Shown here: one piece after another, positions 15,517 through 22,559 of the stretch
Layout: each line of letters begins with the position of its first letter
How positions within the stretch are numbered: position 1 is the first letter of the stretch
Origin: an uncultured Mycoplasmatota bacterium
Lineage (GTDB): Bacteria; Bacillota_I; Bacilli_A; RF39; UBA660
DNA length: 30,995 nt
Reading direction: 5' to 3'
Assembly: GCA_900549325.1 (NCBI GenBank)
Contig: UROI01000015.1
Location: forward strand, 1 to 30,995
Notes under the pieces: model-generated
Seen by the model: the letters and a program-made list of their open reading frames with translations, nothing else
Databases searched by the model: none
Told to the model about the DNA's origin: nothing
Program-made: the position numbers and the translations under genes

Positions 15517-15953
15517 TGCGTGTATTAGTTCAAAGAGTAACATCTGCCAATGTCAAAGTAAACAGCAAAGTAGTAGGAGAAATAAACAGGGGACTACTCT
15601 TATTCGTAGGCTTTACTCAAAGCGATACCACAAAAGAAATAGACTACATGGTAGATAAAGTGATAAATCTTCGTATATTTGATGATGAGAATAGTGTGAT
15701 GAACAAAAGCTTACTTGACACTGAGGGTAGCATCCTATCAGTTAGTCAGTTCACCTTATACGCTGATGCCACCAAAGGACGCAGGCCATCATACATAAAT
15801 GCCCTAAATGGAGACAAAGCCATAATTCTATATGATGAGTTCAATAAAAAGTTAAAAGAAAAAAACGTCAAAGTAGAGACCGGTATCTTTGGCGCTGATA
15901 TGCAAGTAGAACTAATAAATGATGGTCCAATTACCATAATGCTAGAGAAGTAG
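15516..15953 (+). CDS. dtd: D-aminoacyl-tRNA deacylase
   Basis: 145 residues, the standard size. Conserved motifs are RVLVQRVTSANVKV at the N-terminus, LSVSQFTLYADATKGRRPSY (near 77-96, containing the S-Q-x-x catalytic-pocket motif), and GIFGADMQVELINDGPITI near the C-terminus (the G-x-P type cross-subunit motif appears as D-G-P). It hydrolyses D-amino acids from mischarged tRNAs as a dimer. The start overlaps the rel stop (TAATG), so it is translationally coupled to rel, as in Bacillus. A terminator overlaps its stop codon. Confidence 0.96.
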   Translation: MRVLVQRVTSANVKVNSKVVGEINRGLLLFVGFTQSDTTKEIDYMVDKVINLRIFDDENSVMNKSLLDTEGSILSVSQFTLYADATKGRRPSYINALNGDKAIILYDEFNKKLKEKNVKVETGIFGADMQVELINDGPITIMLEK

Positions 15954-15969
15954 AGTTATCTACTTTTTT
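15948..15969 (+). terminator. Terminator of the comN-like/rel/dtd operon
   Basis: AAGTAGA (15948-15954), GTTA loop, TCTACTT (15959-15965), followed by T's to 15969. Confidence 0.85.
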
Positions 15970-15977
15970 CTTTTATT

Positions 15978-16058
15978 CCTCTCGTGCCTATAGTCACTCA
16001 AGGTTTTCTAATGCCTAAGGTCATTAGAAAAAAGTTTAGAGCCTATAGTCTCTAAACT
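15978..16058 (+). repeat. Tandem triplet of 26-bp conserved-core hairpin units (locus C)
   Basis: Unit 1 (15978-16003): CCTCTCGT, core GCCTATAGTC, ACTCAAGG, paired only at the ends of the arms. Unit 2 (16005-16030): TTTCTAAT, core GCCTAAGGTC, ATTAGAAA, perfect. Unit 3 (16033-16058): AGTTTAGA, core GCCTATAGTC, TCTAAACT, perfect. Gaps are 1 and 2 bases; centre spacing is 27 and 28. Located after the dtd terminator, ahead of the convergent gene at 16069-16611. Confidence 0.88.
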
Positions 16059-16068
16059 TAAGTATTAT

Positions 16069-16611
16069 TTATTTAGTTCTTTTTAAAGTATATGCATTTT
16101 TAGAAATTTTTTCTAGTCCTTCATCTTGTGGTAATTGTAGTCCCCAACTTGATAAATAATTAGTATAATCATTGCACTCATTAATTTGTTTAATAAATCT
16201 CTTAGCTTCTCTTAATGCCTTTTTATCTTTTCCATTTTCTAAATATATTGAAACATCTTTAATAACATCAAACCAGCCTCTGACATGTCCTTTAACCATA
16301 AATTCTTTTGCTAATAAATAAGTTATAATATAACTATAATTTTTAAAATATATATTTTTTGTTTCTAATTTGTCTACAGTCATATGATATTTAGATTTAC
16401 CAATATAAAATTCATTTATATTTTGAGAAACCTCTTCATTTTGTTTTTCAATTTCACCATCAGTGATTATTATTGTTTTGATACGTTCGTCTTCAATTGG
16501 CTTAGCATCCTTATCTACTTTACCAGTACTTGGAACAGGCCAAGCGGGAAAATGGTATGTTACTCTTGTTACTTTTAATGGCTCATTTTCTTTTAATTCT
16601 CTAATCCTCAT
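16069..16611 (-). CDS. Hypothetical protein, family not recognised
   Basis: 180 residues, soluble, mixed charge, with no signal peptide, membrane helix or cysteine cluster; a single Cys lies near residue 150. The N-terminal half looks beta-rich (LKVTRVTYHFPAWPVPSTG, IKTIIITDG, KYHMTVDKLETKNIYF). The C-terminal half is helical (NYSYIITYLLAKEFMVKGHVRGWFDVIKDVSIYLENG, KALREAKRFIKQINEC). It ends YLSSWGLQLPQDEGLEKISKNAYTLKR. A consensus promoter (16637-16665) and strong AGGAGG precede the ATG, so it is a real monocistronic gene. It lies between dtd and the NatAB exporter, in a block that is otherwise conserved in Bacilli, suggesting insertion. Confidence 0.75.
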   Translation of the reverse strand: MRIRELKENEPLKVTRVTYHFPAWPVPSTGKVDKDAKPIEDERIKTIIITDGEIEKQNEEVSQNINEFYIGKSKYHMTVDKLETKNIYFKNYSYIITYLLAKEFMVKGHVRGWFDVIKDVSIYLENGKDKKALREAKRFIKQINECNDYTNYLSSWGLQLPQDEGLEKISKNAYTLKRTK

Positions 16612-16636
16612 AATATTCCTCCTATAACAATTTAAT

Positions 16637-16665
16637 ATTGTAGCAGATTTACACTTTTTTGTAAA
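16637..16665 (-). promoter_or_regulatory. Sigma-A promoter for the gene at 16069-16611
   Basis: On the minus strand TTTACA (16665-16660), 17 bases, TACAAT (16642-16637). An inverted repeat TTTAC-N8-GTAAA overlaps the -35 and could be an operator. Confidence 0.75.
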
Positions 16666-16707
16666 CAGTAGTAATTATTAAAATTGCAAAATAGGTAGTC
16701 TGTATTA

Positions 16708-16736
16708 TTGTCAAAACATAAAAGATATTGTATAAT
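16708..16736 (+). promoter_or_regulatory. Sigma-A promoter for natAB
   Basis: TTGTCA (16708-16713), 17 bases, TATAAT (16731-16736); AGGAGG follows before ATG 16753. Confidence 0.8.
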
Positions 16737-16752
16737 CAACTAGGAGGTTAAC

Positions 16753-17505
16753 ATGATAAAAGTAGAAAAAATCTCAAAAAAATTTACTAAAGAAATAAAA
16801 AATAAAGAGAAGATAGAGTTCTATGCCGATAAGGATATTACTTTTGAAGCAAAAGATGGAGAAATACTAGGCATTCTTGGTCCAAATGGAGCAGGTAAAA
16901 CAACATTACTTAGAATGATCTCTGGTATTATGACTCCTTCCAGTGGTACAATTACCATTGACAACTTAAACTACAAAGAAAATGAATTAGAAATAAAGAA
17001 AAGAATATCATTCCTAACAGGTAATACCAAACTATATAAAGATTTATCAGCTTATGAATTACTTACCATGTGCGGTGAATACTATGGCCTAAGTACAAAA
17101 GAAATAAAAAGTAGAATCAAAGATCTAACGGATAGATTCAAAATGAAAGACTTTTTATATCAAAGAATAAGTTCACTATCTACCGGTCAAACTCAAAGAG
17201 TATCAATAGCAAGATGCTTAGTACATAATCCAAAATATTATATCTTAGATGAACCCACTAGCGGACTAGACATTATATCTAGCAAAGTAATACTAGATAC
17301 CATCAAAGAAGAAAGAAATAAAGAAAAATGTATCCTATATTCAACTCATTATATGGAAGAAGCTGACACCATATGTGATAGAATAATATTTATAAATAAA
17401 GGCGTAATCATTGCTGCAGGTACTCCAAGTGAGATAAAAAAGAAAACCAATACTAACAATTTAAGAGATGCCTTTTTCGTATTAGCAGGTGATAACAATG
17501 AATAA
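16753..17505 (+). CDS. natA: ABC exporter ATP-binding protein, NatA-type
   Basis: 250 residues. Walker A GPNGAGKTT (about 43-51), Q-loop region replaced by the NatA-like ISFLTGNTKLYKDLSAYE, signature LSTGQTQRVSIARCL (near 142), Walker B YYILDEPTSGLD (near 160), and switch His in YSTHYMEEAD. The signature has STGQ rather than SGGQ, frequent in NatA relatives. It powers the permease encoded next, whose start overlaps its last eight bases. NatAB of Bacillus exports sodium, but substrate cannot be read from sequence. Consensus promoter and AGGAGG upstream. Confidence 0.88.
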   Translation: MIKVEKISKKFTKEIKNKEKIEFYADKDITFEAKDGEILGILGPNGAGKTTLLRMISGIMTPSSGTITIDNLNYKENELEIKKRISFLTGNTKLYKDLSAYELLTMCGEYYGLSTKEIKSRIKDLTDRFKMKDFLYQRISSLSTGQTQRVSIARCLVHNPKYYILDEPTSGLDIISSKVILDTIKEERNKEKCILYSTHYMEEADTICDRIIFINKGVIIAAGTPSEIKKKTNTNNLRDAFFVLAGDNNE

Positions 17506-18640
17506 CATAAAAATAACCATAAAAAAAGAATTAAGATCGGTAATAAGAGATAAAAAATCATTACTTATGATGGCCTTAACACCCTTATTTATTCCCATAT
17601 TCGTAATATTAATGTCTTACATGTATGAAACACTAACCAGTGATAGTAAAGAGACAAAATATCAAGTAGGAGTCGATTATTCACTAAATAGCACTGAAAA
17701 AGAATTATTAAATCCTGATATAGAAGTAATTAAATATGATAGTCTAAACGATATGAAAGCCGCCTACAAGAAAGATAAAATAATAGCCTATATCACAAAA
17801 GAAAATAATAGTTATAATATATATGCAAATAGTAAAACAGAAAATGGTAGTATGGCCCTAATGTACTTAACAAGCTATCTAGATAGTTATAATAGTTATC
17901 TAGGTCAAAACTATTTATTAGAAAACAATATCGATATAAATAAAGTATATAATAACATCAGTTATACCACTAATGAATTAGAAGGAGAATCAATGTTTGC
18001 TAGTGAGGTAGTTCTAATGGCAGTAACCTTTACTATAATGGCTATAACACTATCAAGTATTTATGCTTCAACAGATAGTACTGCCGGCGAAAAAGAACGT
18101 GGTACTTTAGAAACACTTTTAACATTTCCAATAACCAGAAAAGAACTAATATTAGGCAAATACTTCTCAATATGCATATCCGGTATCATTACCATGTTAA
18201 TAGGAGTGATTCTATCTATAGTATCATTATTCTTTGTGAAAAATAACTTTACCATCTATGATAATGTAATATTCAACATAACACCTAGCACAATAGTTCT
18301 AACTATCATAATATTATTATTTTATACATTATTCATATCAGGTCTATGTATAGCAATAGCTAGCTTTACTAAGACCTTCAAAGAAGCCCAAAGTGCGCTT
18401 ACTCCAATAAGTCTTATCACTTGTGTACCAATGTTTTTAAGTATGTTAAATATTAATTTAAATGGTATATTAAACTTTATCCCAATAGTAAATCATACCA
18501 TAGTAATAAATGATATTTTAACCGGCACAATAAATATCAGTAACATATTAATAACCATAATATCATCAACTATTTACATAATAATATTAATATCATTAAT
18601 AAGTAAAATATATAAGAGTGAAAAAATCTTATTTAACTAA
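17498..18640 (+). CDS. natB: ABC exporter permease, NatB-type
   Basis: 380 residues. One N-terminal membrane helix (about 22-44), a large extracytoplasmic part (45-165), then five membrane segments from 170 to 375. This is the ABC2_membrane_3/NatB layout. SSIYASTDSTAGEKERGTLETLLTFPITRKELILGKY is the conserved cytoplasmic coupling segment (EKExGTLExLL). Start: ATG 17498 with AGGTGATAAC just upstream; the GTG at 17489 lies inside that site. It overlaps natA by 8 bases and is translated with it. No terminator with a clear T-run follows, but a large hairpin begins 12 bases after the stop. Confidence 0.87.
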   Translation: MNNIKITIKKELRSVIRDKKSLLMMALTPLFIPIFVILMSYMYETLTSDSKETKYQVGVDYSLNSTEKELLNPDIEVIKYDSLNDMKAAYKKDKIIAYITKENNSYNIYANSKTENGSMALMYLTSYLDSYNSYLGQNYLLENNIDINKVYNNISYTTNELEGESMFASEVVLMAVTFTIMAITLSSIYASTDSTAGEKERGTLETLLTFPITRKELILGKYFSICISGIITMLIGVILSIVSLFFVKNNFTIYDNVIFNITPSTIVLTIIILLFYTLFISGLCIAIASFTKTFKEAQSALTPISLITCVPMFLSMLNINLNGILNFIPIVNHTIVINDILTGTINISNILITIISSTIYIIILISLISKIYKSEKILFN

Positions 18641-18651
18641 AGTATTATGCA

Positions 18652-18727
18652 AAAAGAGTTCCTTCACTGTGCCCAATGCAAAATCCCTAGACTAACGTCC
18701 AAAACGTTCAGTGATACAAACTCTTTT
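18652..18727 (+). repeat. Nested 76-base hairpin between natB and the aspS leader
   Basis: Three nested perfect arm pairs: AAAAGAGTT (18652-18660) with AACTCTTTT (18719-18727), TCACTG (18664-18669) with CAGTGA (18709-18714), and AACGT (18694-18698) with ACGTT (18704-18708). There is no T-run of terminator length and no ORF. It could be a processing signal or terminator for natAB, a small structured RNA, or a tiny non-autonomous mobile element. Confidence 0.6.
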
Positions 18728-18816
18728 CACAAAGTAATATATTGCAAAATTAGTAAAAAGGCAATTACCTTATTTGAATTACCCAATTAGTCAATAAAAA
18801 AAATAACAAAATACAA

Positions 18817-18845
18817 TTGACAATACCCCAGATAAATTATATAAT
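18817..18845 (+). promoter_or_regulatory. Consensus sigma-A promoter of the aspS T-box leader
   Basis: TTGACA (18817-18822), 17 bases, TATAAT (18840-18845): both boxes perfect. Transcription should start near 18851-18853, which fixes the 5' end of the leader. Confidence 0.9.
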
Positions 18846-18851
18846 AAGTAT

Positions 18852-19013
18852 AGATTTTCTATTACTATGAGTGACAAATAGTATATAAAAAGATAGAAAC
18901 GGTTGGTTTCGATAAAAACCAAATAAAAGAGCACATTAGTGAAGTAGGGTGGCACCGCGGATATATATTCGTCCCTATAGATTATTAATGTGTTTTTATA
19001 TTATTAGAAGGGA
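18852..19013 (+). promoter_or_regulatory. T-box riboswitch (tRNA-Asp) upstream of aspS
   Basis: The T-box AGGGTGGCACCGCGG (18946-18960) and matching TTCGTCCCT (18969-18976) are clear. Stem I is very short: TTTCTAT (18856-18862) pairs with ATAGAAA (18893-18899), and ACTAT (18864-18868) with ATAGT (18878-18882). This leaves a terminal loop with GAC (18873-18875), the Asp codon, as specifier. A Stem III-like hairpin TTGGTTT/AAACCAA follows (18904-18923). CACATTA (18932-18938) pairs with TAATGTG (18986-18992) before TTTTT, a possible terminator. TCCCT (18972-18976) can instead pair with AGGGA (19009-19013) in the aspS ribosome site, a possible translational switch. Uncharged tRNA-Asp would favour expression in either case. 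Confidence 0.9.
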
Positions 19014-19022
19014 AAGATAAAT

Positions 19023-20765
19023 ATGAAAAACAAATACAGAACAATCTATTGTGGTGAAGTATCTACCACAAACATTGGTGAAGAAATAAGAGTAGCGGGC
19101 TGGCTCGAACAAAAAAGAAACTTAGGTAGCCTAGTATTCATGACACTAAGAGACGAAACAGGTGTAATACAGTTAATCAGTGAAGATATCGAAAGTTTTA
19201 AAGATATCACAAGAGAAAGCACTATGACCGTAACTGGAACAGTAAGACATAGAGTGGAAGGTATGACTAATCCAAATATGAAAACAGGTGAAGTAGAAGT
19301 CCTAGTATCCTCTTTTGAAGTACTAGGAGAAGCTCAAAATGTCCTACCATTTGAAATCAGTAGAAGTACAGATGCCTTTGAAGATACCAGATTAAAATAC
19401 AGATATCTAGACTTAAGAAATCCAAAAGTCCATGATAGAATACTATTCAGAACAGAAGTATTAGATTACATGAGAAAAATAATGAAAGATATGAAGTTTA
19501 CCGAAATACAAACTCCAATCATTACGGCTTCCTCACCAGAAGGAGCAAGAGACTTCATAGTACCATCAAGAAAGTACAAAGGAAAATTCTATGCACTACC
19601 TCAAGCACCACAAATATTCAAGCAATTACTTATGTGCTCAGGATTTGATAAATACTTTCAAATAGCCCCATGTTTTAGAGATGAAGACCCAAGAAGTGAC
19701 AGACTATATGGTGAGTTCTATCAATTAGACTTAGAAATGTCTTTTGCAACAGATGAAGATGTCTACGAAGTAGGAGAAAAAATTTTCTATGACATATTCA
19801 CTCATTTCAGTGATAAAGAAGTATCTCCAAGACCATTCAGAAGAATACCATATAGAGAAGCAATGTTAAAATATGGTTCAGATAAACCAGACTTAAGAAA
19901 TCCATTAATAATTGAAGATATTACTGATATCTTATCTAAGAGTACTTTTGAGCCATTCAAAACATCTTACATCAGAGGTATAACAGTAACTAATATAGAT
20001 AAATCAAATTCATGGTATAAATCTATTGAAGAATATATGAAGAGCGTTGGCGCCGTAGGTCTATCATACATCAAAGTAAATGAAGATATGACTTTCAAGT
20101 CTTCAATTGACAAGTTCCTAGATGACAGTTTAAGAAAAGAGTTAACCGAAAAATGTCATTTAACTCCAGGTAGTGCTTTATTCGTACTAGCGGACTCTAA
20201 AAATAAAATTAACAAACTAGCAGGTCTTCTTAGAATAAAACTTGGTAATGAACTTGACTTAATTGATAAGAACAAATATGAATTCTGCATAGTAAACGAT
20301 TTCCCTATGTATGAATATAATGAAGAAGATGGTAAGTATGACTTTGGACACAATCCATTTAGTATGCCTCAAGGTGGCCTAGATGCCTTAAAAGAGGATA
20401 ATCTAGAAAATGTCCTTGCATATCAATACGACTTTGTATGCAATGGTTACGAGATGGCTTCAGGAGCCGTTAGAAATCATGACATCAAAATAATGAAGAG
20501 AGCCTTCGAACTAGCGGGCTATACTGAAGAAGATGTCGAAACAAAATTTAGAAGTCTATACACAGCCTTCCAATACGGTGCTCCACCTCATGCAGGTATG
20601 GCTCCTGGTATTGATAGAATCCTAATGCTCCTAAAAGATGAAGAAAACATAAGAGAAATGGTAGCCTTCCCACTAGGAGCTAATGGCGCAGATGCTATGA
20701 TGGGTTGTCCTGGTGAAGTATTTGAAAAACAACTTAGAGAAACACATATCAAGGTAAGAGACTAG
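19023..20765 (+). CDS. aspS: Aspartyl-tRNA synthetase
   Basis: 580 residues, bacterial-type length. N-terminal OB anticodon-binding domain (1-105: VAGWLEQKRNLGSLVFMTLRDETG). Class II catalytic motifs follow: the RYLDLRNP segment, EIQTPIITASSPEGARDF (near 160-180), motif 2 PCFRDEDPRSDR, and motif 3 GMAPGIDRILMLL near 530. The bacterial GAD insertion lies between (about 290-420). After motif 2 the protein reads RLYGEFYQLDLEMSF, one residue longer than the usual RQPEFTQ form. It charges tRNA-Asp. Whether it also charges tRNA-Asn cannot be judged without knowing about gatCAB or asnS. AAGGGA lies nine bases before ATG 19023 and can be masked by the T-box leader. Confidence 0.96.
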   Translation: MKNKYRTIYCGEVSTTNIGEEIRVAGWLEQKRNLGSLVFMTLRDETGVIQLISEDIESFKDITRESTMTVTGTVRHRVEGMTNPNMKTGEVEVLVSSFEVLGEAQNVLPFEISRSTDAFEDTRLKYRYLDLRNPKVHDRILFRTEVLDYMRKIMKDMKFTEIQTPIITASSPEGARDFIVPSRKYKGKFYALPQAPQIFKQLLMCSGFDKYFQIAPCFRDEDPRSDRLYGEFYQLDLEMSFATDEDVYEVGEKIFYDIFTHFSDKEVSPRPFRRIPYREAMLKYGSDKPDLRNPLIIEDITDILSKSTFEPFKTSYIRGITVTNIDKSNSWYKSIEEYMKSVGAVGLSYIKVNEDMTFKSSIDKFLDDSLRKELTEKCHLTPGSALFVLADSKNKINKLAGLLRIKLGNELDLIDKNKYEFCIVNDFPMYEYNEEDGKYDFGHNPFSMPQGGLDALKEDNLENVLAYQYDFVCNGYEMASGAVRNHDIKIMKRAFELAGYTEEDVETKFRSLYTAFQYGAPPHAGMAPGIDRILMLLKDEENIREMVAFPLGANGADAMMGCPGEVFEKQLRETHIKVRD

Positions 20766-20787
20766 TAAATCAAATAGGGGGAATATT

Positions 20788-22179
20788 ATGAAAAAAGATT
20801 ATGCAGCAATATTTCAAAAGATTGAGCAAGACGATGTTACCTATTATGTACCAATTGATGTCGCTGAAGGCATATATTCAGAAAGAAACAATACCTTTAC
20901 TGCCCACAATGTTGCTTTAAAGCATATAATAGCAGGTGAAGACTATGGTTATTGCGATAGAGAAAAACTAACAGAAATAGTAAATAAGAGAAAATATCTT
21001 GGTCTACCAATTACTAAAAAAATATTATTAACTAGCTTAAGAAAAGGTACTTATATTAGAATTAAACATGAGTCTGACCCACCATTTATTAGATATATAA
21101 AAAATGACGAGAATAAAGTCTTAACAGAAGACGATATTACAAATTACTATACAAAATATTTCTCTGAAAGAATTAAATATAAAGATAGTGCTTCCAAAGA
21201 AAAAAAATTAAATATAAAAATTGATGTAAATAAAATATATAATGCAATAAAGAAGAAAATACCAACTCAAGATGATCACATTAAAGAAATACTATCAATA
21301 ATATGGCGTAACTTCAACAACTATCAAAACACAAAATCGAGAAGTATGCTAATAAATGGTGAAAAAGGTTCTCATAAAAAAGAAATATTTAATACGATTG
21401 AAGAAAATATTACCATTCCAGTACTAAATACTAGCATTATAAATAGGTACAAAAATAATATAGAATTAAACTCTGTTAGTGATATCTTAATTGATCTCTT
21501 AAAAAAATGTAATTATGATATAAAGAAAGCTGAGACAAGTATTATTGTAATTAATGATATAGATACCATAACAATATCAGATCAGAGTGATGTCCAATTG
21601 TTTAGTCCATATCAAACAGATTTGGCAAAATTAATAAATGGTTTTCCATTTACTGTAGAAATAGATGGCGATAGTTACACGATAGATACTAGTAAAATGT
21701 TTATTGTTTTAATGGGTGATTTTATGAAGCCTGAGGAGGAGATTTCTCCGGTTAAGGGCTTCCATAACATTCCAGATAGCCAAAAGAAAAATACGACTAA
21801 AACAGATTATATTACTCAAGGTTTAATTGAGGAACTTGCTACATCAATTCAGACTATAATTGAACTAGATAAACCTACCAGAGAAGAATACATTGAAAGT
21901 ATTAACAAAAATGAAAATAATTCTTTAAATATTTCTAAAAAGTTTTTGCAGAGTTTGAATATAAAATTAACTGTTGAGGATACAGCGATTAAAAGGATAT
22001 CCGAGATTATAGAGAAAAATGGTTATTCCGAGGAGCAAATCGATGAAATGATTGATAAAGCTCTTTCACAAGCAACTTTTGAAATTGCTATAAATCCTAA
22101 TGCATATGAAGAACTTATTATTGACGAAGAAACTATTTCTAATAATAATAAATATAAATTAGTAAGGAGAAGAAAATAA
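20788..22179 (+). CDS. Degenerate ClpX/HslU-like AAA+ protein
   Basis: 463 residues. The first 140 have no recognised domain. From about 150 the layout follows ClpX: KKKIPTQDDHIKEILSIIWRNFNNYQ, then NGEKGSHKKEI (191-201) at the Walker A position, SIIVINDIDTIT (251-262) at Walker B, MFIVLMGDF at sensor 1, QGLIEELATSIQ (344-355) where ClpX has GLIPEFIGR, and a C-terminal alpha lid (LTVEDTAIKRISEIIEKNGYSEEQIDEMIDKAL). Walker A keeps Gly and Lys but has His and Lys for the last Gly and Thr. Walker B Asp-Glu is Asn-Asp, and the arginine-finger position is Ser. Efficient ATP hydrolysis is doubtful; it may be an adaptor-like pseudo-ATPase. No zinc finger and no IGF loop for ClpP was seen. GGGGGA precedes the ATG, 22 bases after aspS, so it may share the T-box transcript. 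Confidence 0.65.
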   Translation: MKKDYAAIFQKIEQDDVTYYVPIDVAEGIYSERNNTFTAHNVALKHIIAGEDYGYCDREKLTEIVNKRKYLGLPITKKILLTSLRKGTYIRIKHESDPPFIRYIKNDENKVLTEDDITNYYTKYFSERIKYKDSASKEKKLNIKIDVNKIYNAIKKKIPTQDDHIKEILSIIWRNFNNYQNTKSRSMLINGEKGSHKKEIFNTIEENITIPVLNTSIINRYKNNIELNSVSDILIDLLKKCNYDIKKAETSIIVINDIDTITISDQSDVQLFSPYQTDLAKLINGFPFTVEIDGDSYTIDTSKMFIVLMGDFMKPEEEISPVKGFHNIPDSQKKNTTKTDYITQGLIEELATSIQTIIELDKPTREEYIESINKNENNSLNISKKFLQSLNIKLTVEDTAIKRISEIIEKNGYSEEQIDEMIDKALSQATFEIAINPNAYEELIIDEETISNNNKYKLVRRRK

Positions 22180-22202
22180 ATAGATTTTCTTTTTCTTTAT
22201 TT

Positions 22203-22255
22203 CCCCTTCAGCCTGTAGTCTTGCGGGGCATAAGTGAGCCTAATGTCTCACTTAT
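22203..22255 (+). repeat. Tandem pair of 26-bp conserved-core hairpin units (locus D)
   Basis: Unit 1 (22203-22228): CCCCTTCA, core GCCTGTAGTC, TTGCGGGG; outer four bases pair, inner pairing is imperfect. Unit 2 (22230-22255): ATAAGTGA, core GCCTAATGTC, TCACTTAT, perfect. One-base gap, 27-base period. Located after the AAA+ gene and just before the 6S RNA promoter. Confidence 0.85.
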
Positions 22256-22298
22256 GAAAATATTTTTGTATAATTATTGTCAAATAATGATAAATGTA

Positions 22299-22327
22299 TT
22301 GAATATAAAATATACCTATGATATAAT
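22299..22327 (+). promoter_or_regulatory. Promoter of the 6S RNA candidate
   Basis: TTGAAT (22299-22304), 17 bases, TATAAT (22322-22327) with an upstream TGA (extended -10). The start would be near 22334. Confidence 0.8.
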
Positions 22328-22333
22328 TAAGAT

Positions 22334-22516
22334 ACCTAGAGGATGCGACATCTTTAGTATAAAACCGACTAAAGATATTAAACGGGGAGCTAATATAGTT
22401 TATGTGTTGAATACCTATCATTGATAGGGATCCTAATTAGATTATTGTGCTGACCCACCTGTGACTTACGCCGCGGGTTTTATCTTACAGAGTCGGTCCA
22501 TCTGGGTCTTTTTTTT
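22334..22516 (+). ncRNA. Candidate 6S RNA (bsrA-like)
   Basis: A strong promoter and a T8 terminator (22509-22516) delimit an RNA of about 180 nt without a credible ORF. 5' and 3' halves pair in a long interrupted rod: ACCGACT (22364-22370) with AGTCGGT (22491-22497), GATA/AAAC just inside with GTTT/TATC, and GCGAC (5' side) with GTCG. An inner hairpin CCTATC-ATT-GATAGG caps the centre. 6S RNA is such a rod with a central bubble that mimics an open promoter and binds sigma-A RNA polymerase. In Bacillus, bsrA lies between aspS and yrvM (tcdA), the same position as here. Alternative local hairpins exist: ATCTTTAGT/ACTAAAGAT (22350-22376), and GACCCA (22452-22457) with TGGGTC (22503-22508) as terminator stem. 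Confidence 0.65.
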
Positions 22517-22559
22517 ATCTAAAATTTATGCTATACTAATATGCGTGAGGTGTAATAAT

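Noticed and set aside
15978..16058. CRISPR-like tandem array
   Set aside because: Units are self-complementary hairpins with different arms, separated by 1-2 bases. There are no identical repeats, no spacers and no cas genes.
22221..22424. 67-residue ORF between the AAA+ gene and the YcxB-like gene
   Set aside because: It runs through a hairpin unit, a consensus promoter and the 5' half of the 6S-like RNA, with no ribosome site.
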